A DNA stretch of 64,000 nt from Gemmatimonadota bacterium. Lineage in GTDB: Bacteria; JAAXHH01. The translations under genes were made by a program, and so were the position numbers. The notes under the pieces are model-generated. The model did not search any database and was not told the origin of the DNA. It was given only the letters and a program-made list of their open reading frames with translations. This document shows, piece after piece, positions 11,625-22,351 of the stretch. The DNA lies in the NCBI GenBank assembly GCA_009841265.1, contig VXMB01000014.1, positions 479,490 through 543,489 on the forward strand, in the 5' to 3' direction. The stretch's first letter is position 1. Each line of letters opens with the position of its first letter.

Positions 11625-12715
11625 TCGGCATACAGTACACCAAGTGGATACCGCGGGTCGACGACGCCGAGGACCGGCTCGAACAGCTCCTGGGCCTGCT
11701 GAGCCAGATCCTCATCCACACGAGCGGCGACGTGGAAGAAGCCCTGAAGTGGATGCGCTATATCGACGAGCGGCAGGGCATCTTCGATGATGAGATGTCC
11801 TACGAGGCTTTCGTCAAGGAGCTGGAGAAACGGGGCTACGTGAAGCAGGAAGCAAACGCGTTCTCCCTCACCGAAAAGGGCGGGCGGCGCATCCGGGAGG
11901 ACTCGCTCCGGTTCGTCTACAGTAGCCTGAAGAAGGGGCTGAGCGGCGGCCACGAGACGCCCTTCGAAGGGGAGGGCGTGGAGCGGCTGAGCGAGACGCG
12001 GCCCTACCGGTACGGCGACCAGGCGTCGAACGTCGATTTCACCTCCACCATCGGCAACGCGATCCGCCGGTCCGGATTCGACCTGGACCTGCACGAGGAC
12101 GACTTCGAAGTCTACGAGGTCGAGCACACCACGTCCTGCGCCACGGTCATGCTCCTGGACATCAGCCACAGCATGATCCTGTACGGCGAAGACCGCATAT
12201 CCCCGGCCAAGCGCGTGGCCATGGCCCTGGCGGAACTCATCATCCGCAAGTATCCGAAGGACGAACTCCACCTGGTCCTGTTCGGTGACGACGCGAAGCA
12301 GGTGAAGATCGAGGACCTGCCCTTCGTTTCGGTCGGCCCCTACCACACGAACACCAAGGCCGGCCTGCTCATGGCCCGGAACATCCTGCGGCGGACCCGA
12401 AACGTCAACAAGCAGATCTTCATGATCACCGACGGCAAGCCCTCGGCCATCTACGACCGGAACGGCCGCCTCTACCTGAATTCCTTCGGCCTGGACCCCC
12501 GGATCGTGAACCGGACCCTCGACGAGGCCATGACCTGCCGCCGTGAGAAGATCACCATCAGCACCTTCATGGTCACCCAGGATCCCTACCTGGTCGGTTT
12601 CGTCGAGAAACTCACGGAGATGAACCACGGCCGGGCCTACTACTCCTCCCTCGACAGCCTGGGTGAATACATCCTCGTGGACTACGTGAAGAACCGCCGC
12701 CGCCGGGTGAACTGA
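11621..12715 (+). CDS. von Willebrand factor A (VWA) domain protein
   Basis: 364 residues from the GTG at 11621; a TTG at 11600 is an alternative that adds 7 residues. GTG is preferred because AAGGA lies upstream and homologous-looking sequence starts at IGIQYTKW. The N-terminal ~110 residues are helical and charged. The C-terminal half is a VWA fold with a complete metal-ion site: DISHS (about 180-184), a Thr in the NTKAG segment and Asp in MITDGKPS. VWA proteins of this type often work with MoxR-class AAA+ ATPases as metal-insertion or chaperone systems, but no AAA+ gene is nearby. It lies about 96 bp after mraY and may be co-transcribed. Its substrate is unknown. Confidence 0.75.
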   Translation: MIGIQYTKWIPRVDDAEDRLEQLLGLLSQILIHTSGDVEEALKWMRYIDERQGIFDDEMSYEAFVKELEKRGYVKQEANAFSLTEKGGRRIREDSLRFVYSSLKKGLSGGHETPFEGEGVERLSETRPYRYGDQASNVDFTSTIGNAIRRSGFDLDLHEDDFEVYEVEHTTSCATVMLLDISHSMILYGEDRISPAKRVAMALAELIIRKYPKDELHLVLFGDDAKQVKIEDLPFVSVGPYHTNTKAGLLMARNILRRTRNVNKQIFMITDGKPSAIYDRNGRLYLNSFGLDPRIVNRTLDEAMTCRREKITISTFMVTQDPYLVGFVEKLTEMNHGRAYYSSLDSLGEYILVDYVKNRRRRVN

Positions 12716-12850
12716 GGGCGGAGGTTCTGCTGGTTCCACGGATAGAATGGGTCGCACAAGGTACGGCAGCCATAGCGATTTCCGTTTTCCCGCAGCTCTT
12801 ATTCCAATTTACGGGCAAAATGCAATAACAGACATCGGTCCCCTACCGAC

Positions 12851-13486
12851 ATGACCCCCTCCTCGTTCGTCAAATACCTCCAGCAACTCGAATTCGATCA
12901 TGTATTCAACCCATATACGGATCGCTGCCCGGTTCACGACCGGGCGGACGCCCCCGAATGGCGGTCCGAGAACCTCTTGTCCGTGCTTGAAGCCGCGGCC
13001 GGCCGGTCCGTGGACGCCCTGTGGATCGGCCGCGACTACAGCTACCGCGGCGGCCGGAGAACCGGCCTGGCTTTCACCGACGACGAGCACCTGGACGAAC
13101 ACGCCCTCAGGTGGGGGCTGACGTTGCGGCGTCCGACGCGGGGCGCCGTGGTCAGGGAACGCTCCGCCAATTCCGTGTGGAACGTATTGTCCCGCGTCAG
13201 GGCGACGGTCTTCCTCTGGAACGTCTTTCCCTTCCATCCCCACCAGCCGGACCATCCCTTCAGCAATCGCTCGCATGTCGCCGTGGAACGCCGGTCAGGT
13301 CAACACCTGCTCGAGCAACTGGTTCGGCTTCTGAATCCGGCCGCTATCATCACCATCGGTAACGACGCGGAAAAGGCGGCGCGGAGGCTCGCGGGACCGG
13401 CGGAGGTCGTGAAGGTGCGCCATCCCAGTTACGGGGGGCAGACCGAGTTCCTGGCAGGCATGGAGGCGTACTACGGTCTCAGATGA
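12851..13486 (+). CDS. Uracil-DNA glycosylase superfamily protein
   Basis: 211 residues. The order of segments fits the uracil-DNA glycosylase fold: an early strand with WIGRDYSYRGGRRTG (phosphate/uracil-pocket region), ANSVW, a central LWNVFPFHPH strand and a late RHPSYGG segment resembling the HPS DNA-insertion loop. It could remove uracil or another damaged base from DNA, but the catalytic residue cannot be assigned with certainty, so the exact class is open. A short spacer (12716-12850) with no clear terminator separates it from the VWA gene. The ribosome-binding site is weak. Confidence 0.65.
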   Translation: MTPSSFVKYLQQLEFDHVFNPYTDRCPVHDRADAPEWRSENLLSVLEAAAGRSVDALWIGRDYSYRGGRRTGLAFTDDEHLDEHALRWGLTLRRPTRGAVVRERSANSVWNVLSRVRATVFLWNVFPFHPHQPDHPFSNRSHVAVERRSGQHLLEQLVRLLNPAAIITIGNDAEKAARRLAGPAEVVKVRHPSYGGQTEFLAGMEAYYGLR

Positions 13487-13502
13487 TTGCGTTTTATCTA
13501 TC

Positions 13503-13531
13503 TTGACGAAACAGTTTGATCCTTGTAGAAT
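13503..13531 (+). promoter_or_regulatory. Promoter of the ammonium transporter gene
   Basis: TTGACG (13503-13508) and TAGAAT (13526-13531) are separated by 17 bases, each 5 of 6 to consensus. The amt ATG is about 85 bp downstream. No NtrC or RpoN site was noticed. Confidence 0.65.
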
Positions 13532-13616
13532 ATCTCGACATTCGACAGGACCATTCCACATCGCCGTTCATCATCTCTTCACCCGCCATCATCGGTGTCA
13601 GCCGGGAGATCACACC

Positions 13617-15026
13617 ATGAGTGCATTCTACGAATTCCTCGTTACACGCAGGCCTCGCGGTATGCCGGCGCTGAAACTGCTGGCCGTGCTGGCCGCCGTG
13701 GTCTGCGGCGCCGGGACCGCGTACGCCCTGGCCGAGCACGAAAGCATTGCCGTCGAGGCGCCGGACCAGTTCGTGTTCAACACCATTTCTTTCATGCTAT
13801 GGGGCGCCCTGGTGATGTGGATGTGCGCGGGATTCACCATGCTGGAATCGGGTTCCGTTCGGACCAAGAACGCCTCCATGATCTGCCTGAAGAACATCGG
13901 CCTCTATTCCATCGCCGGGATCGCCTACTACCTCATCGGCTACAATCTCATGTACGTCGACGTGGGGAGCTACATCGGATCCTTCTCGATCGGCTACGGT
14001 CCGACGACGGACGAGATCGCCCTGGTCAACGGAACGGAGAGCGCCGCCGCCGAAGTGATCTCGCTGGGCTATTCCACCATGTCGGACTGGTTCTTCCAGA
14101 TGGTCTTCGTAGCCACGGCCGCGTCCATCGTCTCGGGCGCGCTGGCGGAAAGAGTCAAGATTTGGTCGTTCTTTATCTTCGTCCTCGTCCTCACCGGGGT
14201 CATCTACCCTATCGTCGGCGCATGGACCTGGGGCGAGGGATGGCTCAGCCAGCTGGGATTCAAGGACTTCGCAGGCTCCACCATCGTCCACAGCACGGGC
14301 GGCTGGGCGGCCTTGGCCGGCCTGATCGTCGTCGGACCCAGGCTCGGCAAGTACCGAAAGGACGGTTCGGTCAAGCCCACACCGCCTTCCAACGTGCTGG
14401 TGGTGACCCTGGGCGTCTTCATCCTCTGGCTGGGCTGGTTCGGGTTCAACGGCGGTTCGCAGCTGGCCCTGGGCAGCCCCCTGGACGCCGTGGCCATGAG
14501 CCACGTGCTGGTGAATACCAACCTGGCCGCCGCGGCCGGCGCGCTCATGGCGCTCTTCTGCGCGCGGCCCGTCTTCGGCCGCACCGATCTCTTCGCCTGT
14601 CTGAACGGCGCCATCGCGGGCCTGGTCTCGATCACCGCGGGTCCCGACATGGTCCAGCATTACTGGGCCATCATCATCGGGGCGATCGGCGGCGTCGTCT
14701 GCACGGTCGGCATGAAACTGCTGGAATCGGTGAAGATCGACGACGTGGTCGGCGCCGTGCCGGCCCACCTCTTCGCGGGCATCTGGGGTACGCTGGCGGT
14801 GTGCATCGTGAGCGGAGGCAACGTCGGTGTCCAACTGATCGGCATCCTCGCGATCGGCGCCTTTGTCTTCCTGGTCTCCTGGGTGCTATGGAAGCTGATC
14901 GACGTGGTCATGACCGTTCGGGTGACGAGCCAGGTCGAACGGCTCGGGCAGGACGTGGCGGAGCTCGGTATCGAGGCTTATCCCGAGTTCGTGCTCATGC
15001 CCGAGGAACAGGACGACGACCATTAA
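13617..15026 (+). CDS. amt: Ammonium transporter (Amt family)
   Basis: 469 residues from the ATG at 13617, preceded by GGGAG at 8 bases. The frame stays open upstream but that part overlaps the promoter. An N-terminal hydrophobic segment ending near YALAEHE looks like a cleavable signal peptide, as in AmtB. About 11 membrane helices follow. Family landmarks are FTMLESGSVRTKN, WSFFIFV, the first pore histidine in TIVHSTGGWAAL and the second in VPAHLFAGIWGTLAV. It conducts ammonium/ammonia across the inner membrane. The usual partner glnK is not adjacent here. The gene converges on rplQ. Confidence 0.95.
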   Translation: MSAFYEFLVTRRPRGMPALKLLAVLAAVVCGAGTAYALAEHESIAVEAPDQFVFNTISFMLWGALVMWMCAGFTMLESGSVRTKNASMICLKNIGLYSIAGIAYYLIGYNLMYVDVGSYIGSFSIGYGPTTDEIALVNGTESAAAEVISLGYSTMSDWFFQMVFVATAASIVSGALAERVKIWSFFIFVLVLTGVIYPIVGAWTWGEGWLSQLGFKDFAGSTIVHSTGGWAALAGLIVVGPRLGKYRKDGSVKPTPPSNVLVVTLGVFILWLGWFGFNGGSQLALGSPLDAVAMSHVLVNTNLAAAAGALMALFCARPVFGRTDLFACLNGAIAGLVSITAGPDMVQHYWAIIIGAIGGVVCTVGMKLLESVKIDDVVGAVPAHLFAGIWGTLAVCIVSGGNVGVQLIGILAIGAFVFLVSWVLWKLIDVVMTVRVTSQVERLGQDVAELGIEAYPEFVLMPEEQDDDH

Positions 15027-15076
15027 TCGACGCCGCGCGGGCGTTGGCGCGGCGCGGGTGTGCGTCGCGTCCCACA

Positions 15077-15120
15077 ACGAAAAAGGCGGCAACCGCACCG
15101 GGTTGCCGCCTATTCCTGTT
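15077..15120. terminator. Bidirectional terminator between amt and rplQ
   Basis: An 11-bp perfect stem (15084-15094 with 15101-15111) with a 6-base loop. On the minus strand it is followed by a run of five T, making a strong Rho-independent terminator for the ribosomal superoperon. On the plus strand the T tract is weaker, but it probably also ends amt. Confidence 0.85.
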
Positions 15121-15156
15121 CTATGAAGATTTCGGAAGTTTTTCGCCGCGGGCTCT

Positions 15157-15603
15157 TCAGCCGGTCTCTTCTTCCTCCGTCGTCTCTTCCGTCGTGTCTT
15201 CCTTCTTTTCTTCCGCCTTCTCGTCGGCCTGGTCCTCGGCCGGTCCTTCCCGGTCGATCAACTCGAGTATCGACATGTCGGCGGCGTCGCCCTGCCGGTG
15301 CCCGATACGTACGATGCGCGTGTATCCACCGGGCCGGTCGGCGTAGCGGTCGGCCAGCGGACCGAACAGCTTCGCGACCACGGATTCGTTGCGGATGACC
15401 CGGAGCACCTGCCGCCGGGCGTGCAGGTCTCTGCGTTTGCCGAAGGTGATGAGCCTTTCCACGAGGCGGCGCACTTCCTTGGCCTTCGCCGTGGTGGTCT
15501 GCACGCGTTCCGTGTCCAGCACCGATGTGGCCAGATTGCTCAGCATCGCCTTGCGGTGGCTGGGAGAGCGGCTGAGACCGCGCCCCTGCTTTCGATGTCG
15601 CAT
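15157..15603 (-). CDS. rplQ: 50S ribosomal protein L17
   Basis: 148 residues. The N-terminal MRHRKQGRGLSRSPSHRKAM is the L17 signature, and the core reaches about residue 118 (DMSILELIDR). A ~30-residue acidic Glu/Lys/Thr tail follows and is longer than in E. coli L17. It sits near the peptide-exit tunnel of the large subunit. It is the last gene of the alpha cluster, 52 bp after rpoA and before the terminator. Confidence 0.96.
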   Translation of the reverse strand: MRHRKQGRGLSRSPSHRKAMLSNLATSVLDTERVQTTTAKAKEVRRLVERLITFGKRRDLHARRQVLRVIRNESVVAKLFGPLADRYADRPGGYTRIVRIGHRQGDAADMSILELIDREGPAEDQADEKAEEKKEDTTEETTEEEETG

Positions 15604-15655
15604 TCCTTATGCTCCTGTCCAGACAGCCGGAATGACCTGCGGGCAGGTCATTCGA

Positions 15656-16645
15656 TTACGTGTTTTCCGCTTCGACTTCGACGTATTCTTCGATATCCAT
15701 GCCGAATCCAAGTTCCATCTCCTGGAGGATCTGGCTCAGCTCGGTCAGCGACTTGCGGCCGAAGTTCCGATATTTCAGCATCTCGGTCTCGCTCTTCTGC
15801 ACCAGGTCCGCCAGCGTCTTGATGTCCGCCGCGCGCAGGCAGTTGCTGGAGCGGACGGAAAGTTCCAGCTCCTCTACGTTCATCTGCAGCAGCTTCTTGA
15901 TCTCTTCGGCCTTCTCGTCCACTTCCTCTTCGGGCTCGGAGATGAACTGGTCGTCTATGGAGATGAACAGCTGGAGGTGGTTCCGAAGGATCTGGGATGC
16001 GGTGGACAGGGCGTCCTGGGGACCCACGCTGGCGTCGGTCCAGATTTCCAGCACGAGCCGGTCGTAGTCCGTGCGCTGGCCGATCCGCGTGTTCTCCACC
16101 TGGAAATTCACGCGCGTTACCGGGGAGAACATGGCGTCCATGGGGATCACGCCGATGGGCTGGTCCGGTATCTTGTTCTGCTCGGCGATCACGTAGCCCC
16201 GCCCGCTGTCGACATGGATCTCCATGCGCAACTGTCCGCCCTCGTCCAGGGACGCGACATGAAGATCCGGATTGAGAATCTCCACGTCGGCGTCCGTCTG
16301 TATGTCTTCGGCGGTAACGTCGCCCTTGCCTTCCGCTTCGAGCATCAGCGTCTTGGGCTCGTCGCTGTGCAGGATGAGCCGCAGTTCCTTGAGGTTCAGG
16401 ATGATCTCTGCCACGTCTTCCACCACGGCAGGCATCGTGGAGAACTCGTGGGCGACGCCGTCGATCCGGACGCCGACCACGGCCGCTCCGGGCAGGGAGG
16501 AAAGCAGGACCCTCCGGATGGAATTACCGATCGTCGTCCCGAATCCCCGCTCCAGCGGCTCGATCACGAACTTGGTGTAGCCATCGGTTGCTGTATCGTC
16601 TTCGACTAAGACGCCTCTCGGCATCTGGAAATTCTTTAATTTCAT
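15656..16645 (-). CDS. rpoA: RNA polymerase alpha subunit
   Basis: 329 residues starting at MKLKNFQMP (ATG at 16645, GAGGGG 11 bases upstream); an in-frame GTG at 16684 would add 13 residues of unlikely sequence. The N-terminal assembly domain contains ERGFGTTIGNSIRRVLLSS. The C-terminal DNA- and activator-binding domain (about 255-315) contains LSVRSSNCLR and FGRKSLTEL. The linker is acidic. Two copies nucleate assembly of beta and beta-prime, encoded in the same superoperon. Confidence 0.97.
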   Translation of the reverse strand: MKLKNFQMPRGVLVEDDTATDGYTKFVIEPLERGFGTTIGNSIRRVLLSSLPGAAVVGVRIDGVAHEFSTMPAVVEDVAEIILNLKELRLILHSDEPKTLMLEAEGKGDVTAEDIQTDADVEILNPDLHVASLDEGGQLRMEIHVDSGRGYVIAEQNKIPDQPIGVIPMDAMFSPVTRVNFQVENTRIGQRTDYDRLVLEIWTDASVGPQDALSTASQILRNHLQLFISIDDQFISEPEEEVDEKAEEIKKLLQMNVEELELSVRSSNCLRAADIKTLADLVQKSETEMLKYRNFGRKSLTELSQILQEMELGFGMDIEEYVEVEAENT

Positions 16646-16705
16646 AGCGTATGTTGCCCCTCGTCGCGCGCTTCGAGTGAACACATGGATGGCAGTGTGA
16701 CGGTC

Positions 16706-17335
16706 CTACTTCGAATACAACTCGATGATCAACTGTTCCTGTACAGGTGTCGGTATGTTCTCCCGAACGGGGGCTTCCAGCAACCGTCCGGCCAGCGTGG
16801 TCTTGTCCAGGTCCAGCCAGTTTACCGCCGGCCGCTGGTTCGCGGCGCTTAAGGAAGCGTGAATGCAGTCGAGCTGGCGGCTCTTCTCCTTGACCTGTAT
16901 GGTTTCACCCGTACGGACGATGTACGAGGGGATATTGACGATGCGGTCGTTCACCACGATATGGCGATGGCGGACCAGCTGGCGGGCCGCTTTGCGCGAC
17001 GGCGCGAAACCGAGGCGGTACACGATGTTGTCCAGCCGGGTTTCGAGCAGCTGCAGGAGGCGTTCGCCCGTATTGCCCTTGGTCCGGGCCGCCTTCGCGA
17101 AGTACGAACGGAACTGTCCTTCGCCGATTCCGTACGTCTTGCGCGTCTTCTGCTTTTCACGCAGGCGAATCCCGTATTCCGTGGGTTTCCTGCGCCCGAC
17201 GGAACCATGCTGGCCCGGCGGGAAAGCGCGGCGGTCCACCGCGCATTTCTCAGAAAAGCACCGATCGCCTTTCAGGAACAACTTCACGCCTTCCCGTCGG
17301 CAGATACGACAGTTGGCGTCCGTATAACGAGACAT
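16706..17335 (-). CDS. rpsD: 30S ribosomal protein S4 (zinc-type)
   Basis: 209 residues. The N-terminus carries four cysteines (9, 12, 26, 31) in the zinc-binding arrangement of the Cys-containing S4 form. The S4 RNA-binding domain lies at about 98-160 ([20 protein letters not shown]). It is a primary 16S rRNA-binding protein and in many bacteria the translational regulator of this cluster. It lies 60 bp upstream of rpoA. Confidence 0.97.
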   Translation of the reverse strand: MSRYTDANCRICRREGVKLFLKGDRCFSEKCAVDRRAFPPGQHGSVGRRKPTEYGIRLREKQKTRKTYGIGEGQFRSYFAKAARTKGNTGERLLQLLETRLDNIVYRLGFAPSRKAARQLVRHRHIVVNDRIVNIPSYIVRTGETIQVKEKSRQLDCIHASLSAANQRPAVNWLDLDKTTLAGRLLEAPVRENIPTPVQEQLIIELYSK

Positions 17336-17417
17336 GTTTTCTCCTATTACGCTCGAGCCGGGCGGCCTGCGCCAGTCGGGCCACTTCAGGCCCCGGCGTC
17401 CGCCCGTTGATTCACGA

Positions 17418-17813
17418 TCAGACGCGACGTCTTTTCGGAGGCCGGCATCCGTTGTGGGGAATAGGTGTTACGTCCTTGATGGCGGAAATCTCGAGGCCCG
17501 CGGCCTGCAGGGCCCGAATAGCCGATTCGCGGCCGGCGCCGGGTCCCTTCACCCAGACCTCGACGCGCTTCAATCCCAGTTCGATGGCTTCCTTGGCCGC
17601 GGCTTCCGCGGCGATCTGCGCGGCAAACGGCGTACTCTTCCGGGAGTTGCGGAACGTACCGCCCTTGCCGCCGCTCGACCAGCTGATCGTGTGTCCCTGC
17701 AAATCGGCGAGGGTAACGATCGTATTGTTGAACGTCGCCTTGATATGGGCCACGCCTATGGAGTCCACATGCCGGTCTCGTCTCCGGGCGCGGCTTCGTC
17801 TTGCATTAGCCAA
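17418..17813 (-). CDS. rpsK: 30S ribosomal protein S11
   Basis: 131 residues with a TTG start at 17813 supported by GGAGG nearby. It contains the S11 stretch ATFNNTIVT and the invariant C-terminus [18 protein letters not shown]. It lies on the 30S platform at the mRNA exit. It sits between rpsM and rpsD as in most bacteria. Confidence 0.96.
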   Translation of the reverse strand: MANARRSRARRRDRHVDSIGVAHIKATFNNTIVTLADLQGHTISWSSGGKGGTFRNSRKSTPFAAQIAAEAAAKEAIELGLKRVEVWVKGPGAGRESAIRALQAAGLEISAIKDVTPIPHNGCRPPKRRRV

Positions 17814-17843
17814 CCTTCTACCTCCACGGTTTAAAGTTACTCG

Positions 17844-18218
17844 CTAAGTCTTCTTGCGCTTCGCACCAATGGTGCGCCGCGGTCCCTTGCGTATTCGGGA
17901 ATTCGTCCGGGTCCGCTGTCCCCGCACGGGCAGCCCGCGACGGTGGCGCAGGCCACGGTAGCAACCGATGTCCATCAGTCGCCTGATGTTGAACGTGATG
18001 TCGCCGCGCAGCGCGCCCTCGACCTGGTAATCGTTTTCGATGCTCTGACGGAGCTTCGTGATCTCCCGGTCGGTCAGGTCCCGGACGCGGGTTTCCGGAT
18101 CGATGCCGGTCGCGTCGAGCACCTTGCGGGCGGTTGTCAGTCCGATTCCGAAAATGTAGGTGATGCCGATCTCCACGCGCTTGTCGCGGGGCAGATCGAT
18201 TCCGGCGATACGTGCCAC
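17844..18218 (-). CDS. rpsM: 30S ribosomal protein S13
   Basis: 124 residues from a GTG at 18218 with AGGAGG 5 bases upstream. It shows the helix-two-turns-helix region [11 protein letters not shown] and the basic tail [18 protein letters not shown] that reaches toward the P-site tRNA. It is a head protein contacting the large subunit. It is 28 bp after rpmJ. Confidence 0.96.
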   Translation of the reverse strand: MARIAGIDLPRDKRVEIGITYIFGIGLTTARKVLDATGIDPETRVRDLTDREITKLRQSIENDYQVEGALRGDITFNIRRLMDIGCYRGLRHRRGLPVRGQRTRTNSRIRKGPRRTIGAKRKKT

Positions 18219-18246
18219 CTTGCCCTCCTTGGCAACTCAGTCGTTG

Positions 18247-18360
18247 CTATCCCTGCCGCTGCTTGTGGCGCGGGTTGCGACAGAGCACTCGCACGACGCC
18301 CCTGCGGCGGATGACCTTGCAGTGTTCACAGATTTTCTTTACCGATGCGCGTACTTTCAT
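18247..18360 (-). CDS. rpmJ: 50S ribosomal protein L36 (zinc-type)
   Basis: A 37-residue protein beginning [14 protein letters not shown]. Cys11, Cys14, Cys27 and His32 form the zinc ribbon of the C+ L36 type. It is found by position and sequence between infA and rpsM, where L36 is normally encoded. The ATG is at 18360-18358 and the TAG at 18249-18247. Confidence 0.95.
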   Translation of the reverse strand: MKVRASVKKICEHCKVIRRRGVVRVLCRNPRHKQRQG

Positions 18361-18444
18361 CTTCCGGTCCTCGTGTTACGGTTCGTTTCCGCTTGCGCCG
18401 GGTTCCCTGTCGTTACCGTGCCCCGGATGCAGCCTTGCCCGGGC

Positions 18445-18663
18445 TTACTTGTAACGATAGGTAATCCGGCCGCGTGTCAGATCGTAAGGCGACAGTTCCA
18501 CCATGACCTTGTCACCCGGCAGGATCTTTATGAAGTTCATGCGTACTTTGCCGGATATATGGGCCAGTACCCTGTGGCCGTTTTCCAGTTCGACGCGAAA
18601 CGACGCATTGGGCAAAGGCTCCACCACCGTACCTTCCACCTGTACAGGGGGTTCTTTCGGCAT
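18445..18663 (-). CDS. infA: Translation initiation factor IF-1
   Basis: 72 residues from the ATG at 18663, which has GAGAGG 9 bases upstream; an in-frame upstream ATG at 18714 would add residues not seen in IF-1. It is a single S1-like OB fold with [23 protein letters not shown] and the ending RGRITYRYK. It blocks the A site of the 30S subunit during initiation. It follows adk by 70 bp; map, often located here, is absent. Confidence 0.96.
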   Translation of the reverse strand: MPKEPPVQVEGTVVEPLPNASFRVELENGHRVLAHISGKVRMNFIKILPGDKVMVELSPYDLTRGRITYRYK

Positions 18664-18733
18664 GGGTTTCAACCTCTCACCGTTCGGCCGCGCCTTGCTG
18701 CTTAAGGCGGCCATGGTCGGTTTCCAGCCCGGC

Positions 18734-19291
18734 TTACGCCTTGCGGGCCAGGCACGTCAGTATGCGTTGCGTTACTTCCTCCGGCGTACCATCGCCGTCG
18801 ATCCGTTTCAGAATGCCCGCCCTGTCGTAGTAATCGACGAGCGGCGCCGTAACCTTTCGGTAGACTTTCAGCCGGTGACGTATGGTCTCCGGCGCATCGT
18901 CCAACCGGTTCCTCATGGCCAGGCGGTCGATCACCGTACCGTCGGGCACCTCGATGTTGAGCACCACGTCTACGGGGGCGCTCATGCGCTCCAGCGCCGC
19001 TTGCAGGAAATCGGCCTGGTTCAGGTTTCTGGGGAAGCCGTCCAGGATGAATCCTGCCGCGCAATCGGCCTCGCGCAATCGGTTTTCCAATATGGCCTGC
19101 GTCACGGCATCGGAAACCAGTTCGCCCTTGTTCACGAATTCCGATATCCTGCGCCCGACCTCGGTCCCTTCCTCCATCTCCCGCCGCAACAGTTCGCCTG
19201 TTGAAACGTGCGGAATGCTGAATTTCCCCGACAGCCTCGTTGCCTGCTCGCCTTTTCCCGCCCCCGGCACTCCGAGTAGTATCAGTCGCAT
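18734..19291 (-). CDS. adk: Adenylate kinase, short form without LID insertion
   Basis: 185 residues from the ATG at 19291 ([14 protein letters not shown]). It interconverts ATP + AMP and 2 ADP. The P-loop is [11 protein letters not shown]; position 15 is Glu where Thr is nearly universal (GKGTQA). [12 protein letters not shown] carries the AMP-binding and catalytic arginine region. After [16 protein letters not shown] the ~30-residue LID insertion of long Adks is missing, so this is a short-type enzyme. It lies 93 bp after secY in the usual secY-adk-infA order. An upstream in-frame ATG at 19372 would translate a repeat-rich spacer and is rejected. Confidence 0.93.
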   Translation of the reverse strand: MRLILLGVPGAGKGEQATRLSGKFSIPHVSTGELLRREMEEGTEVGRRISEFVNKGELVSDAVTQAILENRLREADCAAGFILDGFPRNLNQADFLQAALERMSAPVDVVLNIEVPDGTVIDRLAMRNRLDDAPETIRHRLKVYRKVTAPLVDYYDRAGILKRIDGDGTPEEVTQRILTCLARKA

Positions 19292-19318
19292 AACCTGCTC
19301 ATCTGGCGCCCGGACGCC

Positions 19319-19354
19319 AGGCCGATCAAGCCGACCAGGCCGACCAGGCCGACC
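19319..19354. repeat. 9-bp tandem repeat in the secY-adk spacer
   Basis: Four imperfect copies of a 9-bp unit (AGGCCGACC on the plus strand) lie between the secY stop and the adk start. They belong to a family of short tandem duplications seen repeatedly in this window. Confidence 0.75.
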
Positions 19355-19384
19355 GCAAGACGCCTGGCACAAAGGTTCCGAAGC

Positions 19385-20706
<1,322 letters not shown>

Positions 20707-20710
<4 letters not shown>

Positions 20711-21153
20711 CCGGAGATCACCTCGACCGATCCGCCCGCCGCCTCGATTTTCTGCCGCGCCGTCTCACTGACCTTGTGGACGCTTACCTTCACGGGCCGG
20801 TCGACCTCGCCTTCGCCGAGGATCTTGACCGGGTCCGTGGATTTCCGGACCAGGCGCTTTTCCGCCAGCGATTCGGCATTCACGACCGTCTCCTCGTCCC
20901 ACCCCTCGAGATCGCGAAGGTTGACGATCTGGTAGGTCTTGCGGAACAGATTGGTGAACCCGCGTTTCGGCAGCCGCCGCACGAGGCGCATCTGCCCACC
21001 TTCGAAAGACGGGTGGATCTTCTTGCCCGACCTGGAACGCTGGCCCTTGTGCCCCCTGCCGGCGGTCTTGCCCGTGCCGGAGCCCGGCCCGCGGCCGAGG
21101 CGCTTTACCTTGCGCACCGCGCCGGAGGCGTGTTTCAAACTGTCGACTTTCAT
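20707..21153 (-). CDS. rplO: 50S ribosomal protein L15
   Basis: 148 residues. The N-terminal glycine-rich basic stretch ([20 protein letters not shown]) and [19 protein letters not shown] are diagnostic. It is a late-assembly protein binding 23S rRNA. It lies 35 bp after rpmD; its TGA overlaps the secY start. Confidence 0.96.
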
Positions 21154-21188
21154 AACAGCCGTATTCCTTTCTTCACGAAACCCGCCGG

Positions 21189-21386
21189 CTACTCGTCGTC
21201 CGCCGTGATGGTTTCCACTTCCACCAGGTGGCCGACGCGTGCGATCATGCCCTGTATCTGGGGCGTGTCGTCATGCACGGCACTGTGGTGCAATCGTCGT
21301 ATGCCCAGCGCTTCCAGGGTCCTTTTCTGCCGCCGGTGCCTGCCGATGGCGCTCTTCCGCTGTGTAATGCGCAGTCGCGTCGCCAT
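21189..21386 (-). CDS. rpmD: 50S ribosomal protein L30
   Basis: 65 residues, the bacterial short L30 form. It has [23 protein letters not shown] followed by the [13 protein letters not shown] end. The ATG is 3 bases after the rpsE stop, so the ribosome site lies inside rpsE. Confidence 0.95.
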   Translation of the reverse strand: MATRLRITQRKSAIGRHRRQKRTLEALGIRRLHHSAVHDDTPQIQGMIARVGHLVEVETITADDE

Positions 21387-21389
21387 AGT

Positions 21390-21893
21390 CTACCCTTTCA
21401 GTTCCTCGATATCCACGTCGCGCGCGTCGGCGATCTCGGAGGCCACTTTCAGATCGAGCAGTCCCTGCAGCGTCGCCTTGGCCACGTTGTACGGGTTGGA
21501 GGAACCGATCGATTTCGTGAGGATATTGTGTATGCCCGCCGACTCGAGCACCGCGCGGGCCGCATCCCCGGCGATAACGCCCGTACCGGGGGACGCCGGT
21601 TTCAGGATCACTTCCGCCGCGCTGAACCTCCCGATGACGTCGTGGGGGATCGTGCCTTTGACCACCGGCACCCTGTGCAGGTGCTTCCGGGCCGTTTCCG
21701 TGGCCTTGCGGATCGCCTCGGACAGTTCCAGGGCCTTGCCCATGCCCAGGCCCACGTGACCGTTTCCGTCGCCCACGGCGATCAGCGCGTTGAAGCTGAA
21801 CGTGCGGCCGCCCTTGACGACTTTGGCAACCCGGTTGATATCGACCAGGCGTTCCGACGACAGATCGAACTCATCGGGATTGATTCTCGGCAA
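21390..21893 (-). CDS. rpsE: 30S ribosomal protein S5
   Basis: 167 residues read from a TTG at 21893 with GGGAG upstream. The N-terminal double-stranded RNA-binding domain includes [21 protein letters not shown]. The C-terminal domain includes [23 protein letters not shown]5 lines the mRNA entry of the 30S subunit and affects decoding accuracy. Confidence 0.96.
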   Translation of the reverse strand: MPRINPDEFDLSSERLVDINRVAKVVKGGRTFSFNALIAVGDGNGHVGLGMGKALELSEAIRKATETARKHLHRVPVVKGTIPHDVIGRFSAAEVILKPASPGTGVIAGDAARAVLESAGIHNILTKSIGSSNPYNVAKATLQGLLDLKVASEIADARDVDIEELKG

Positions 21894-21954
21894 TTTAGGC
21901 TCCCTTCATCAGAATAAAACGCCGGCCGTTCCGGCTTTTAGCGGCGCGGACTTT

Positions 21955-22329
21955 CTAAAACTCCAGCCCGCATTCGCGCACGCCTTCCGCGAGTTCCTTC
22001 ACCCGGCCGTGATACCGGTATCCGCCGCGGTCGAAGGTCACGCTGGACACGCCCTGCGCCTTCATCTTCTCTCCCAGCACCTTGCCCACGATCCTGCTCT
22101 GTGCCTTCCGGTCCATCCCCGATTCCAGCTGCGACCTGATCTCGGGCGTGTTGGTGGAAAGGGACAGCAACGTGGCGCCCGCCGTGTCGTCGATGACCTG
22201 GGCGTAGATGTGCTTGAGACTCCTGAATACATTCAGTCGCGGCCGGGCCGCATCACCCCGGATGGACTTCCTTACCCGGCGATGGCGGACCTTCCGCATC
22301 CTGGCTTTCTGTAGCGTTTTCCTGGACAT
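21955..22329 (-). CDS. rplR: 50S ribosomal protein L18
   Basis: 124 residues. The [18 protein letters not shown] segment and [18 protein letters not shown] end are typical. It binds 5S rRNA with L5, encoded nearby. It is 22 bp after rplF and 61 bp before rpsE. Confidence 0.96.
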   Translation of the reverse strand: MSRKTLQKARMRKVRHRRVRKSIRGDAARPRLNVFRSLKHIYAQVIDDTAGATLLSLSTNTPEIRSQLESGMDRKAQSRIVGKVLGEKMKAQGVSSVTFDRGGYRYHGRVKELAEGVRECGLEF

Positions 22330-22351
22330 GGTCCTTTTACCCGTCCTCCCG

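Noticed and set aside
18664..18733. map (methionine aminopeptidase) between adk and infA
   Set aside because: The 70-bp spacer has no room; the gene is simply not in this cluster.
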